Shown here: positions 34,569-42,723 of the stretch, one piece after another
Layout of the letters: the number at the start of each line of letters is the position of its first letter
Numbering within the stretch: position 1 is the first letter of the stretch
Assembly (NCBI GenBank): GCA_964509695.1
Contig: CAZDXN010000002.1
Location: 11,311 to 75,310 of the forward strand
Direction: 5' to 3'
Source of the DNA: 2-01-FULL-50-23 sp964509695
Lineage (GTDB): Bacteria; Patescibacteriota; Microgenomatia; UBA1400; MFAQ01
DNA: 64,000 nucleotides
Translations under genes and position numbers: made by a program
Notes under the pieces: generated by a model
Seen by the model: only the letters and a program-made list of their open reading frames with translations
The model's database searches: none
What the model was told of the DNA's origin: nothing

Positions 34569-34574
34569 TATACT
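34569..34574 (+). promoter_or_regulatory. Extended -10 of the XRE gene
   Basis: TGC-TATACT at 34566-34574 is followed after 6 bases by the ATG at 34581, which predicts a leaderless repressor mRNA. Confidence 0.5.
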
Positions 34575-34580
34575 ACGATT

Positions 34581-34805
34581 ATGAATATGATTCCAGATGA
34601 AAAAAGTCAAAAGGCTTTCGGCAAAAACTTGAGATTAGTAAGAGAGGATAAAAACCTCTCTCAAGAAGAAGTCGCAACGCTGAGTAAAATTTCTACCACG
34701 CACTACGCAGGTATCGAACGCGGGGAAGAAAATCCCACTTTTTCAGTGATCGAAAGCATCTGTAAAACACTCAAAATCAAGTCTTCTCAAGTGCTTCCAT
34801 TTTAA
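34581..34805 (+). CDS. XRE-family HTH repressor
   Basis: This 74 aa single-domain DNA-binding protein has FGKNLRLVREDKNLSQEEVA, then LSKISTTHYAGIERGEENPT, the lambda Cro/434-type helix-turn-helix, and ends SSQVLPF. A frame extends up to 34509, but the extended -10 and the normal XRE length support the ATG at 34581. It is divergent from the recombinase operon across three operator palindromes and probably controls excision and integration. Confidence 0.88.
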   Translation: MNMIPDEKSQKAFGKNLRLVREDKNLSQEEVATLSKISTTHYAGIERGEENPTFSVIESICKTLKIKSSQVLPF

Positions 34806-34808
34806 TTT

Positions 34809-34837
34809 TTGCTCACAGGGGAAACTTCCTGTATACT
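34809..34837 (+). promoter_or_regulatory. Promoter of the coupling-protein gene
   Basis: TTGCTC (34809-34814), a 17-base spacer and TATACT (34832-34837) lie 32 bases before the ATG at 34870. It starts inside the stop region of the XRE gene. Confidence 0.55.
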
Positions 34838-34869
34838 CTCAACTAAATCCTGCCTATTAAGGTCGGATT

Positions 34870-37461
34870 ATGCCAAATATAACCATCTTCCATTCAGTTA
34901 TCTTCAATTACGTAACATCTTTCCTTGTTTCTTTGAGTCCCTACATTGTTCCGTTAAAGGTAGTGCTTCTGGCTCTATTGTTTCTGTATGGTTGTTATCA
35001 ATTATTCCGGATCTATCTGATTACCAAGCAGCTAAAAGAGAAAAGTATTCTTTTTGAACTCCAACCACTCAAGAACACTGAGCAATCTTCCTATACCACT
35101 CAACAGTTATTTGCCATTTTACATGGACTGGCCAAACAACGCACATTTTTGCACAGATTTTTTGATGTCACTAAAAACTACGCTTTCGAAATCGTCTCTA
35201 CTAAAGATGGAGGTATCACGTATTACACCCGCATTGGTGAAGATGAGGCTGATTTGGTTAAAAAAACGCTACTATCATACTTGCCGGGAATCAGTGTTAA
35301 AGAAACAACTGATTATCTCGAGCAACTCACAAACCAGCACAAACGAATTTCAAACTATAAACTTGCCGGACATTTTGCCTACCCGCTCAAGCATCAGGAC
35401 GATTTAACACTCCACGATCCGATAGCCTATCTCACGGGTAGCATGACCAAGCTTAGCGAAGATGACTTGATTGCTTTTCAGGTAGTACTCTCACCGCTTC
35501 GCAAATCTACTCTTTCCGCCGTTTCGCGCATTTCACATCTGATTTATTCAGGTAAAGATTTAGTCTCAAATATTCGTGATGAAGCCAGCTCAAATCCTTT
35601 TACGGCAGTACTCAAGCTAATATTTCTCCTTATTGTCCGAATTGTTATGCTCCCGATCGGCATTCTGGTATTTATTGCCACAGATGGTCGGGAAGGTCCG
35701 GTGTTACGACTTCCCACAGACCAATTACCACTAAAAACCATAAATCCGTACCAGCAGGAATTAGAACAAATGGTAAAGGGTAAGCTCGATCAACAGCTCT
35801 TTACTACCTCGATTCGTCTGATGGTAGCAAGTAATAACTACTCTGAACTGCGAAGGCGGGAGCGTGGTTTTCAGTCTGCCTTATCAACCTTGAATAATTC
35901 AGAATATCAGGCACTTGTCCCATCGTTTCGCTTACGAGTAAAATTCTTTGACCAAATAATGGAAGCTGTTTACAAACTGCGTATATTACTTCCTACTAGA
36001 TCATTTATTCTCTCAGCTACTGAAATCTCCGATCTATATCACTTTCCCTATACCAGTACGACCAAAACTGAGGATTTGCTCAAGCAACATAGCAAAGAAC
36101 TTCCGGCACCTCTTTCACTCAAACAAAAAACTGCTCTCGATATTTATTTTGCTAAAAATACCTATGGTGGGACTGAAACCAAAATTGGACTAACTGCTGA
36201 TGAGAGAAGAAGGCATGTCTATATTCTTGGAGCTACCGGAACTGGTAAATCTACGATGCTGTTATCGATGATTAAACAGGATGTCGATAACAACAAAGGC
36301 TTGTGTGTTGTCGATCCCCACGGTGATTTGATCGAGCAAATAATCTCCGTCATTTCTCGGGATCGCATTGCTGATGTCGTTTACTTTAACCCCGATGACA
36401 TTGGCTATCCGATGGGAATTAATTTACTTGAGTTAACCCCAGGACTGAGTGAAGAGGATACAATCCGCGAGAAAGAATTTATTGCCGAAAGTATTATTTC
36501 CGTCTTTCATAAAATCTACTCCGATAAGTATTCCGGCCCTCGTATGGAGTACATCCTGAGAAATACTATCCATACGGCCTTTACGATTCCTGACGCAACA
36601 CTATTTACCATATACAAACTTCTTATAAATACTCACTTCAGAACGTCTGTTGTACGGAACCTTACAGACGAAAACCTCAAGGACTTCTGGAACTACGAGT
36701 TCAAAAAAGCCGGAGATTACCAAAAGGTAAAAATGATTTCCCCCATTACCAACAAAATTGGGCGGTTTCTGTTTTCGCCAACTGCCAAGAGAATACTTGA
36801 ACAAGGTAAGTCTACGATTAACTTTGATACGATTATGAACGAAGGTAAAATCCTGCTCTGTAATCTTTCCAAAGGCAAGATTGGAGAGGACAATTCGGAA
36901 GTCTTTGGAGTACTTATTATGGCCAAAATCCAATTGGCCGCCTTAAAGAGAGCCAGGATGAAACAGGAAGATAGAAAAGACTTCTATTTGTATGTTGATG
37001 AGTTCCAGAACTTTGCTACACCTGCATTCGCTCAAATCCTCTCAGAAGCTCGTAAATACAGATTAGGTGCGATTCTTGCTCATCAAACTACCTCACAGCT
37101 CGAAGATATATCGCTGGTAAACATTACCCTGGCTAACACCGGAACAGTCATTTGCTTTAGGACGGCTAACCCAGAGGACGAGCGGGTGATCTTGCCACAA
37201 TTTAGGCCATATGTTGAACAAGGTGAAATTGCCAGTCTACCCTCATATCACTTTTATATGAGACTTGGGGCACTTAATCCTGAAGAGCCGTTTTCTGGCT
37301 CAACAATTCCAGTTAAGATCGAATACAGTCAAAATAGGATGAATGAGGTTATTGAATCGTCGAGAAAATTGTACGCAAAAAAATTCACTCAATCAGTTGA
37401 ACAATCCAGAAAATCACAAGAAAAACAGACTTCTAAGAGGGTATATTCTGCTGTTCCATAA
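34870..37461 (+). CDS. VirD4/TraG-like type IV coupling ATPase
   Basis: The 863 aa protein has N-terminal hydrophobic segments (about residues 8-55) and another near 255-275, a central region with no motif I can name, and a C-terminal motor domain. Walker A is ILGATGTGKSTMLLS, followed by CVVDPHGDLIEQII; Walker B is FYLYVDEFQNFATPAFAQIL with SEARKYRLGAILAHQ. This is the TraG/TraD C-terminal layout seen in coupling proteins that deliver DNA or protein to a type IV secretion channel. It is followed by a terminator. Confidence 0.88.
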   Translation: MPNITIFHSVIFNYVTSFLVSLSPYIVPLKVVLLALLFLYGCYQLFRIYLITKQLKEKSILFELQPLKNTEQSSYTTQQLFAILHGLAKQRTFLHRFFDVTKNYAFEIVSTKDGGITYYTRIGEDEADLVKKTLLSYLPGISVKETTDYLEQLTNQHKRISNYKLAGHFAYPLKHQDDLTLHDPIAYLTGSMTKLSEDDLIAFQVVLSPLRKSTLSAVSRISHLIYSGKDLVSNIRDEASSNPFTAVLKLIFLLIVRIVMLPIGILVFIATDGREGPVLRLPTDQLPLKTINPYQQELEQMVKGKLDQQLFTTSIRLMVASNNYSELRRRERGFQSALSTLNNSEYQALVPSFRLRVKFFDQIMEAVYKLRILLPTRSFILSATEISDLYHFPYTSTTKTEDLLKQHSKELPAPLSLKQKTALDIYFAKNTYGGTETKIGLTADERRRHVYILGATGTGKSTMLLSMIKQDVDNNKGLCVVDPHGDLIEQIISVISRDRIADVVYFNPDDIGYPMGINLLELTPGLSEEDTIREKEFIAESIISVFHKIYSDKYSGPRMEYILRNTIHTAFTIPDATLFTIYKLLINTHFRTSVVRNLTDENLKDFWNYEFKKAGDYQKVKMISPITNKIGRFLFSPTAKRILEQGKSTINFDTIMNEGKILLCNLSKGKIGEDNSEVFGVLIMAKIQLAALKRARMKQEDRKDFYLYVDEFQNFATPAFAQILSEARKYRLGAILAHQTTSQLEDISLVNITLANTGTVICFRTANPEDERVILPQFRPYVEQGEIASLPSYHFYMRLGALNPEEPFSGSTIPVKIEYSQNRMNEVIESSRKLYAKKFTQSVEQSRKSQEKQTSKRVYSAVP

Positions 37462-37491
37462 TTAGCCTACCGGTAGGTTAATTCTTTTTTT
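37460..37491 (+). terminator. Terminator after the coupling ATPase
   Basis: AATTAGCCTACC-GGTAGGTTAATT is a 12-pair inverted repeat with one G-T pair, followed by CTTTTTTT. Confidence 0.85.
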
Positions 37492-37563
37492 AGTTTAGAC
37501 CGATAGATAGGCATTTTCTATTTTTACTTTTACCTCTTATTCCTTATATATAAGGGAAGAGAA

Positions 37564-38370
37564 GTGATACAATCACTTCAAGCTGCCCAAACTACAACTA
37601 TGGACGGCCACAAACTAACAGACTCTCAAACAAATATTCTCCACTATCTCTATCGATTCCGGTTTCTTACCAGTATTCAACTGTCTAAAATTCTTAATCA
37701 AACAATCCGATATACCAACTATCATCTCAAGGTACTCTCAGAAAAAAACTTCATCGCCAAACACTATAATCGAACACTCGGCCTCGCTAATCAACCAGCC
37801 GTTTACTATCTAGCCTCAGGAAGCATAAAGGCTTTACAAGATCAGAAAGATATAGACAATCAAGCCCTTAAACGCATTTACCGCGAAAAAAACCGTTCCC
37901 AACAATTTATTGCTCACGCGTCATTTTTAGCCGATTATTTTCTATTCATAAGAGTCGATTCTGAAAAGTCACAACAAATACTTCACTTCTTTACCAAAAC
38001 AGATCTATTGGCACATCCGTACTTTATTCATCCTTTGCCAGATGCTTATTTTGCCAGAGTAGATAAAATAAGTATGACAAAGCGCTACATGGTAGAAGTG
38101 GTCGAAGATAGTTCTCCGCGGTTTGCACTCCGGAAACGAATTGAGCAATACTGCGACTATATTGATGATGGAAAATTCACCGAGGTCACAGGCCATGATT
38201 TCCCAACCCTACTATTTATCTGTCCAGGCTATGCCAGCTTAATCTATCTCAAAAAACACATTGCCCGCATATACGAAGAAACCTCACTTGATCAAGTTGA
38301 TATCTACCTCGCTACCCGTGAGGGTGCATTTTCTGGCAGTTGGGAAAGGGTCGAAGCTGAAGATAGTTAG
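37564..38370 (+). CDS. Replication-relaxation family protein
   Basis: The 268 aa protein starts with a winged helix (TDSQTNILHYLYRFRFLTSIQLSKIL) followed by an alpha/beta domain with RYMVEVVEDSSPRFALRKRIEQYCDYID. This is the pattern of the replication-relaxation family (PF13814), found on plasmids and conjugative elements and proposed to act in initiation or nicking. GTG at 37564 is the start, preceded by AAGGGAAGAG; an ATG at 37600 is an alternative. It probably takes part in transfer or replication of the island. Confidence 0.78.
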   Translation: MIQSLQAAQTTTMDGHKLTDSQTNILHYLYRFRFLTSIQLSKILNQTIRYTNYHLKVLSEKNFIAKHYNRTLGLANQPAVYYLASGSIKALQDQKDIDNQALKRIYREKNRSQQFIAHASFLADYFLFIRVDSEKSQQILHFFTKTDLLAHPYFIHPLPDAYFARVDKISMTKRYMVEVVEDSSPRFALRKRIEQYCDYIDDGKFTEVTGHDFPTLLFICPGYASLIYLKKHIARIYEETSLDQVDIYLATREGAFSGSWERVEAEDS

Positions 38371-38567
38371 TAATCTTCGCTACGGCCAAGAAACCGATTC
38401 AGTTCCTTACGACCTTCTTCAGTTTGGCGAAACTCCCAAAATAGTTTTGAACCCTTGTTGCTTATGAAGGGTATGAACTCGGGTAGTTTGTCCATCTCGA
38501 TTTTACGAAACTCCTGTAATCTCATGTCTACTGTATAACCTTTAAAAACTGGTAGTATTCTGATCAT
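38367..38567 (-). CDS. Small protein of unknown function
   Basis: This 66 aa protein (MIRILPVFKGYTVDMRLQEF ... NRFLGRSEDY) has a good Shine-Dalgarno (AAAGGA) before its ATG. It overlaps the end of the replication-relaxation gene by 4 bases, tail-to-tail. It resembles small housekeeping-like proteins that follow DUF2958 genes on mobile elements. No motif allows a functional call. Confidence 0.6.
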   Translation of the reverse strand: MIRILPVFKGYTVDMRLQEFRKIEMDKLPEFIPFISNKGSKLFWEFRQTEEGRKELNRFLGRSEDY

Positions 38568-38593
38568 ATATTTTTCCTTTCTTGGATACCCAT

Positions 38594-38616
38594 CCGCGGG
38601 GTGGTTAGCCCCGCGG
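38594..38616 (-). terminator. Strong hairpin between two minus-strand genes
   Basis: CCGCGGGG and CCCCGCGG pair over 8 bases with a 7-base loop. There is no clear U-tract, so it may be an mRNA-processing or partial termination site. Confidence 0.5.
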
Positions 38617-38626
38617 TAGGTAACTT

Positions 38627-38941
38627 TTATAACTTGGCACTTGGTACAACCTGACTAATTGGCTTCTCGCCGAAATATAAATCCCGCTCGATCCCTAACC
38701 CAAACCTACCCGTATAGCTTTGGAGTTCTTCGAGTGAGAACGAACCCCACTCATCATTCCAATCGCCGAAGATCGAGACATATCCGAAAAATTCCTTTGA
38801 CTCCGGATCGTATTCCGTAGCGTACCAAGTCCCCGCACCAGTCGGATTAAAAAACTTCGCAACCACTATTGGATCTGCACTGTCCTCCTGTCTCCCTATC
38901 TTGGCGAACCTTGTTAGTAGTTCCTTGGTTAATAGCTTCAT
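38627..38941 (-). CDS. DUF2958-like protein
   Basis: The 104 aa protein reads MKLLTKELLTRFAKIGRQED, then VVAKFFNPTGAGTWYATEYD, FFGYVSIFGDWNDEWGSFSL and LGIERDLYFGEKPISQV. These blocks match the DUF2958 family as I know it, common on plasmids and conjugative elements and of unknown function. A Shine-Dalgarno-like GGGAGG stands before the start. It supports the conjugative origin of this part of the island. Confidence 0.85.
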   Translation of the reverse strand: MKLLTKELLTRFAKIGRQEDSADPIVVAKFFNPTGAGTWYATEYDPESKEFFGYVSIFGDWNDEWGSFSLEELQSYTGRFGLGIERDLYFGEKPISQVVPSAKL

Positions 38942-38986
38942 AATTTTTCACCTCCCTTTTTTGGCTCTCCCCGAAAATTAATTGTT

Positions 38987-39008
38987 GGGAAGCATGCCCA
39001 TGCTTCCC
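38987..39008. repeat. Perfect 10-bp inverted repeat
   Basis: GGGAAGCATG-CC-CATGCTTCCC, a perfect stem with a two-base loop, lies in the 214-base gap between the DUF2958 gene and avd. Confidence 0.8.
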
Positions 39009-39037
39009 ATACCTGGGCAATTGAAAGCGGGGTGAAA

Positions 39038-39105
39038 TTTTGCAAGGGCAATCCCGCCCTGGCGGGAGCAGTTTATTGGAGGCGAAGCCGAAAACCCTTG
39101 CAAAA
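39038..39105. other. Structured element upstream of the DGR
   Basis: TTTTGCAAGGG (39038-39048) pairs with CCCTTGCAAAA (39095-39105) and encloses the hairpin CCCGCC-CT-GGCGGG (39053-39066) and GGCGAAGCC. The nested stems suggest a structured RNA or a recombination site directly before avd. No gene is seen in this gap. Confidence 0.6.
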
Positions 39106-39143
39106 AGAGGGGCAAGGCCCTTATTTGTTGCCGGTTATTTTGT

Positions 39144-39149
39144 CATAAT
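39144..39149 (+). promoter_or_regulatory. Extended -10 of the DGR operon
   Basis: TGT-CATAAT at 39141-39149 lies 6 bases before the avd ATG at 39156, and no Shine-Dalgarno is present. Confidence 0.45.
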
Positions 39150-39155
39150 GGAACC

Positions 39156-39500
39156 ATGGAAAAGTTTATCCTACATCAAAAAACCTATGATTTTATTCTT
39201 TATCTGTACCCCATCATCAACCGTTTGCCTAAAAATCATCGTCTTATACTCGGAAGGAAGCTTGAAGAATTAGCACTCGATCTTCTCATGTCTCTCATGA
39301 AAGCCAATAAAGCGCGGGAAGAAAAGAGAAAGCGGTTACAACTTGAAACATCGGACACGCTGGATTATCTGCGTATCGTGCTTCGGCTGGCGAAAGACAC
39401 CCGTCTTATTAGTGTCAAACAGTATGCACATAGTGCCGAAAAGCTCAACGAAATCGGGCGCATGCTTTCCAGTTGGATGGGGTCAATCCGCAGTGTATGA
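39156..39500 (+). CDS. avd: DGR accessory variability determinant Avd
   Basis: This is the small basic partner of the DGR reverse transcriptase; Avd forms a barrel of four-helix bundles that binds RT and template RNA and is needed for mutagenic homing. The 114 aa protein is all-helical, starting MEKFILHQKTYDFILYLYP, then FPLP-like RLPKNHRLILGRKLEELALDL, a Lys/Arg-rich ANKAREEKRKRL and a final SAEKLNEIGRMLSSWM. These are typical Avd/S23-fold features. It is directly followed by the TR and RT genes. Confidence 0.93.
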   Translation: MEKFILHQKTYDFILYLYPIINRLPKNHRLILGRKLEELALDLLMSLMKANKAREEKRKRLQLETSDTLDYLRIVLRLAKDTRLISVKQYAHSAEKLNEIGRMLSSWMGSIRSV

Positions 39501-39531
39501 TACAAGAGGGAAAGATCAGTCAAAACGCAAC

Positions 39532-39651
39532 ACGCCTTTCTCCGCGGCGGCAATTGAAATAACACGTCCAACGCTGGGGCGTTTACAGCGAATCTGAACA
39601 ACACGCCGGGGAATACGAACAACAACATCGGGTTTCGTTGCGCCAGCGATC
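39532..39651 (+). repeat. DGR template repeat (TR)
   Basis: These 120 bases align without a gap to 44680-44799. All differences are at TR adenines (17 of 32) apart from one C at 39647. The TR is AAC/AAT-rich as expected (for example AACAACAACATCGGG). The 387-base gap between avd and RT (39501-39887) contains this repeat and a terminator-like hairpin and no protein gene. In the target frame the TR reads RGGN-TGA-NNTSNAGAF, so it contains a stop at 39555-39557. Confidence 0.97.
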
Positions 39652-39850
39652 TTGCTCACTTTGCCCGTACCCGCAAAGTACGCGCCAGAACGTGTGGTAT
39701 GTATTTACGGATACATATCCGGGGTTTTATGGATCACAGCGGTCTTTTCCTTTCCGATAGTGGGTTTGGGAAAACATCATGCCTGTATTTTTACTATTCT
39801 CGACAAGCGGATGGTAAAGTAAATGGGTGATAACAAGATAGGGTACGAAA

Positions 39851-39887
39851 GACAAACCCTGCGACAAAAGCGGGGTTTGTCGTTTTT
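39851..39887 (+). terminator. Terminator-like hairpin between TR and RT
   Basis: GACAAACCCTGC (39851-39862) pairs with GCGGGGTTTGTC (39870-39881) with one G-T pair, followed by GTTTTT that directly touches the RT start codon. It may end the TR RNA and limit RT expression. Confidence 0.85.
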
Positions 39888-40979
39888 ATGTATACACACC
39901 TCTATGACCTGGAAAATTTATTGTATGCGTATGCGCAGGCACAACAGGATAATCGCTATAAGCGAAAGATTTGTGCGTTCACTTTTTCACTTGAGGAAAA
40001 TCTCTTTGATTTGAGGTGGGAATTGAGCCGGGGCCTCTATGTGCCGCGTCCGTATACCTACTTCATGCTTCATGATCCAAAGACGCGCAGCATCGCCGCG
40101 CCGAATTTTCGTGATAGAGTTGTCCAACATGCATTGGTCAATGTCATTCAACCTCTTTTTGAACGTCAATTTATTTACGACTCCTATGCTTGCCGCACGA
40201 ACAAAGGCACACATTTTGCCGCCAAGCGACTGAAGAAGTTTCTCATGGCGGCTCGGTCTTTCCATGGCAAAGATACCCCAATCTATGTGCTTCAGTGTGA
40301 CATTCGCAAATTCTTCCAGAGTGTTTCTTGGGATATTCTTCTTAAGATTATCGGCAAAACTATTTCCTGCCAGAAAACAGTGTCTCTGATTAAGACGATC
40401 GTTACTACCCACCACAATGTTGTACCTGCCCAAACACCTCTTTGTTCGCAATTATCACTTTTTTCTTCCAGTGAAAACCCTGCGGAAACAAGTATTTCAG
40501 TTGCGCAGAGAACAGGTTTACCGATCGGCAATCTGACGAGCCAGCTCTTTGCGAATGTTTACCTCAATGCGTTGGATCACTTTATTAAAGACCGCCTGCG
40601 TATCCGCTGGTACGGACGATACATGGACGACTTCTTTGTGTTGCACCACGACCGAGCGTATCTAAAACAGCTTTGCGACACGATTAATACTTTTCTTCAG
40701 CAGAAACTCCATCTTTGCCTGCATCCAAAGAAATTAACGATTAAAAATGTTTCTAGCGGCGTGCCGTTTGTCGGATACCGGATATTTTACGACCATGTGC
40801 TGGTTCGGGGAAATACGCTTCGACGCATTGAGCGTAGCTATCGCTCTAAAGTAAAACAGGCCAAGCACGGCCGGTTGACCAGTCAAAAACTCGCTCAAAC
40901 CAAGGCTTCCATTATCGGTCATTTCAAGCACGCAAACAGCTACGGTTTGACCAAAAAGTTATTTGAGAAAAATGAATAG
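39888..40979 (+). CDS. DGR reverse transcriptase
   Basis: This is the error-prone reverse transcriptase that copies the TR RNA and miscopies adenines. The 363 aa protein has RT domain motifs in order: DRVVQHALVNVI, VLQCDIRKFFQSV (first catalytic Asp), the DGR-type GLPIGNLTSQLFANVYLNALD near residue 209, and the active site YMDDF near 243, then PKKLTIKNVSSGVPFVGYRI. There is no maturase or endonuclease domain. The start codon is directly after the T-run of a hairpin with no ribosome-binding site. It forms a cassette with avd and TR. Confidence 0.96.
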   Translation: MYTHLYDLENLLYAYAQAQQDNRYKRKICAFTFSLEENLFDLRWELSRGLYVPRPYTYFMLHDPKTRSIAAPNFRDRVVQHALVNVIQPLFERQFIYDSYACRTNKGTHFAAKRLKKFLMAARSFHGKDTPIYVLQCDIRKFFQSVSWDILLKIIGKTISCQKTVSLIKTIVTTHHNVVPAQTPLCSQLSLFSSSENPAETSISVAQRTGLPIGNLTSQLFANVYLNALDHFIKDRLRIRWYGRYMDDFFVLHHDRAYLKQLCDTINTFLQQKLHLCLHPKKLTIKNVSSGVPFVGYRIFYDHVLVRGNTLRRIERSYRSKVKQAKHGRLTSQKLAQTKASIIGHFKHANSYGLTKKLFEKNE

Positions 40980-40989
40980 ACGGTCTCTC

Positions 40990-41029
40990 TTGCAATTCTC
41001 GCGAATTGTTGATATTATTAGACTAATAA
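40990..41029 (+). promoter_or_regulatory. Promoter with overlapping operator for fic
   Basis: TTGCAA (40990-40995), 17 bases and TATTAT (41013-41018) form a good promoter. The 15-base palindrome TTATTAGACTAATAA (41015-41029) overlaps the -10, and TTTTAGACTAATTA repeats the core just before the ATG. This predicts repression by a dimeric regulator, perhaps the Fic protein's own C-terminal winged helix. Confidence 0.65.
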
Positions 41030-41053
41030 GTAGACTGATTTTAGACTAATTAT

Positions 41054-42268
41054 ATGGCCGTCACAATATCAAAAAATCCGTTCCGAACGCCGTTTTTATC
41101 CCACTTTATTTTTACTCCTGATCTATTACCGTTCTCTGATGAGGAAATTGTAAAGCGCGATCAAGATCTTGCCGAATTTGAACAGATTTTTTTGAACCCG
41201 GATATAGAAAAAAACCTGATCAGTAAAAATGAACTTTTGGCCTCCTATGCGATTTCCAAAGCTGAACATTCGACACTTACCTTGGCGGAAGCACAAAACG
41301 TCTATACCGTAGTGCTTGCCGCACAGGAGTATGTCTTTATTCGGGAAAAGTTAAACGCCGGCAAACGGCTCACGCAAAAAGATCACGACAAGTTGGAGTT
41401 TTTTAATATTGCGAAAACGTTTCGAGAGTTTAATCAAGTTCCGTTTTCCCTCGATATGCTATCCCCACATTTTATCCAAAACCTCCATGCCTCCCTTACG
41501 CAAGGTATGGACGTGTTTAAAACATATCTTAGTGAGTTCACGGTGTACAAATCCGGTAACTGGCGGGACAATGATCGCATACGTGTGGGCGAGTATGCTC
41601 CCGCGCCGCATATACAAATTGCCAGTGGTGTGGATGAACTTATCGCCTGGGTGAAAACGCATCCATCCCCCGTAGGAATTGCTATCTTTCATACTGCATT
41701 CTACGCATTGCACCCGTTTCACAACGGTAACAAGCGGATTTGTCGTATCCTGGAGCATTTGTTATTTCGGAGCATTGGCCTGAATCGGAAAAACCTCTAC
41801 AGTACCTCTTACTATTACCACAAAGAAAAACTCAGATATTATAAATATCTTCTTTACAGCCTCGAGCGCAACAACCTCAACCACTTTGTCAACTTCATTC
41901 AGGAATCATTAATGTTATCCATGCTTTCGGTGATCAAAATGAGCCTGGAATCAAAACGTCACGAGTATCTTACCAAACATACAACAGGTGATTTGATCTT
42001 ACGGAATATCTTAAAGCCTTTGGTGAAACGTGAGGAACTACAGTTTAAACACCTTCTCAAACCTGTCGGTCATAAAATGGCACGACAAACTTTTGTGTCC
42101 AACTTAAAGCGCGCAGGGCAAGAAAACATTATCGTCAAAAGAGAGTCCGGGCGTTCTACCTATTACCGCCTGGCATTGATAACCCAGGAGGAAAACGTCG
42201 TTGCCCAGTGGCTGACATTTATCAAAGAACGGTTATCCTTTGTTCCCGATGATTTTCTTCTCGCATAA
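41054..42268 (+). CDS. Fic-domain protein with C-terminal winged helix
   Basis: Fic enzymes transfer AMP or related groups onto proteins. The 404 aa protein has a Fic N-terminal helical region (SYAISKAEHSTLTLAEAQNV, an inhibitory-helix-like segment), the active site HPFHNGNKRICR near residue 222 with catalytic His, and a C-terminal region (LILRNILKPLVKREEL, MARQTFVSNLKRAG, RESGRSTYYRL) that looks like a winged HTH. Gly of the GNG is Lys here (GNKR), a common variant. Its promoter overlaps a palindromic operator. It stands between the DGR core and the target. Confidence 0.88.
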   Translation: MAVTISKNPFRTPFLSHFIFTPDLLPFSDEEIVKRDQDLAEFEQIFLNPDIEKNLISKNELLASYAISKAEHSTLTLAEAQNVYTVVLAAQEYVFIREKLNAGKRLTQKDHDKLEFFNIAKTFREFNQVPFSLDMLSPHFIQNLHASLTQGMDVFKTYLSEFTVYKSGNWRDNDRIRVGEYAPAPHIQIASGVDELIAWVKTHPSPVGIAIFHTAFYALHPFHNGNKRICRILEHLLFRSIGLNRKNLYSTSYYYHKEKLRYYKYLLYSLERNNLNHFVNFIQESLMLSMLSVIKMSLESKRHEYLTKHTTGDLILRNILKPLVKREELQFKHLLKPVGHKMARQTFVSNLKRAGQENIIVKRESGRSTYYRLALITQEENVVAQWLTFIKERLSFVPDDFLLA

Positions 42269-42340
42269 CCTGTCGGTAGATTAGTGGCTTGCACTTGCGC
42301 TTGCATACCCCAGACATAAATACTACTATGATAATGTACG

Positions 42341-42365
42341 GGATTGGACATCAATCCTGGTTTTT
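42341..42365 (+). terminator. Hairpin with T-run before the BRO gene
   Basis: GGATTG-GACAT-CAATCC followed by TGGTTTTT. It could end the fic transcript or act as an attenuator, as a -10-like TATGATAAT stands just upstream at about 42327-42335. Confidence 0.6.
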
Positions 42366-42383
42366 GTGTACCGTCGGACACAT

Positions 42384-42713
42384 ATGAAAAACGAAGCCAA
42401 TATACCCACTAAAATCGCCATTTTTCAAGGCAAAAAAGTGCGCAAGATTATTTTCAATAATGAGTGGTGGTTTGTAATAGTCGATGTGGTTTCCGCTCTT
42501 ACCGATTCCGCACAACCCGATGGTTATGTTAAAGATATGCGACGTCGAGATAATGAACTTTCCAAAGGGTGGGGGCAAATTGCCACCCCCCTTTCTGTAG
42601 AAACTGCTGGTGGAAAACAAAAACTGAATTGTGCCAATACAGAAGGATTATTCAGGGAATTCAATTTAAACCCGTCGAATTCGATGGATTTAGGAATGAG
42701 GTTTACACTATGA
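42384..42713 (+). CDS. BRO-N domain antirepressor, truncated
   Basis: The 109 aa protein has the BRO-N fold typical of phage antirepressors: IAIFQGKKVRKIIFNNEWWFVIVDVVSALTDS, then YVKDMRRRDNELSKGWGQI and KLNCANTEGLFR. The family then normally continues RIIQSIPSPKAEPF; here it ends in an unrelated EFNLNPSNSMDLGMRFTL. The gene is therefore a 3'-truncated copy. I chose the ATG at 42384 over a GTG at 42366. It is followed after 10 bases by the KilA-N gene. Confidence 0.8.
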   Translation: MKNEANIPTKIAIFQGKKVRKIIFNNEWWFVIVDVVSALTDSAQPDGYVKDMRRRDNELSKGWGQIATPLSVETAGGKQKLNCANTEGLFREFNLNPSNSMDLGMRFTL

Positions 42714-42723
42714 AAAAACTACC

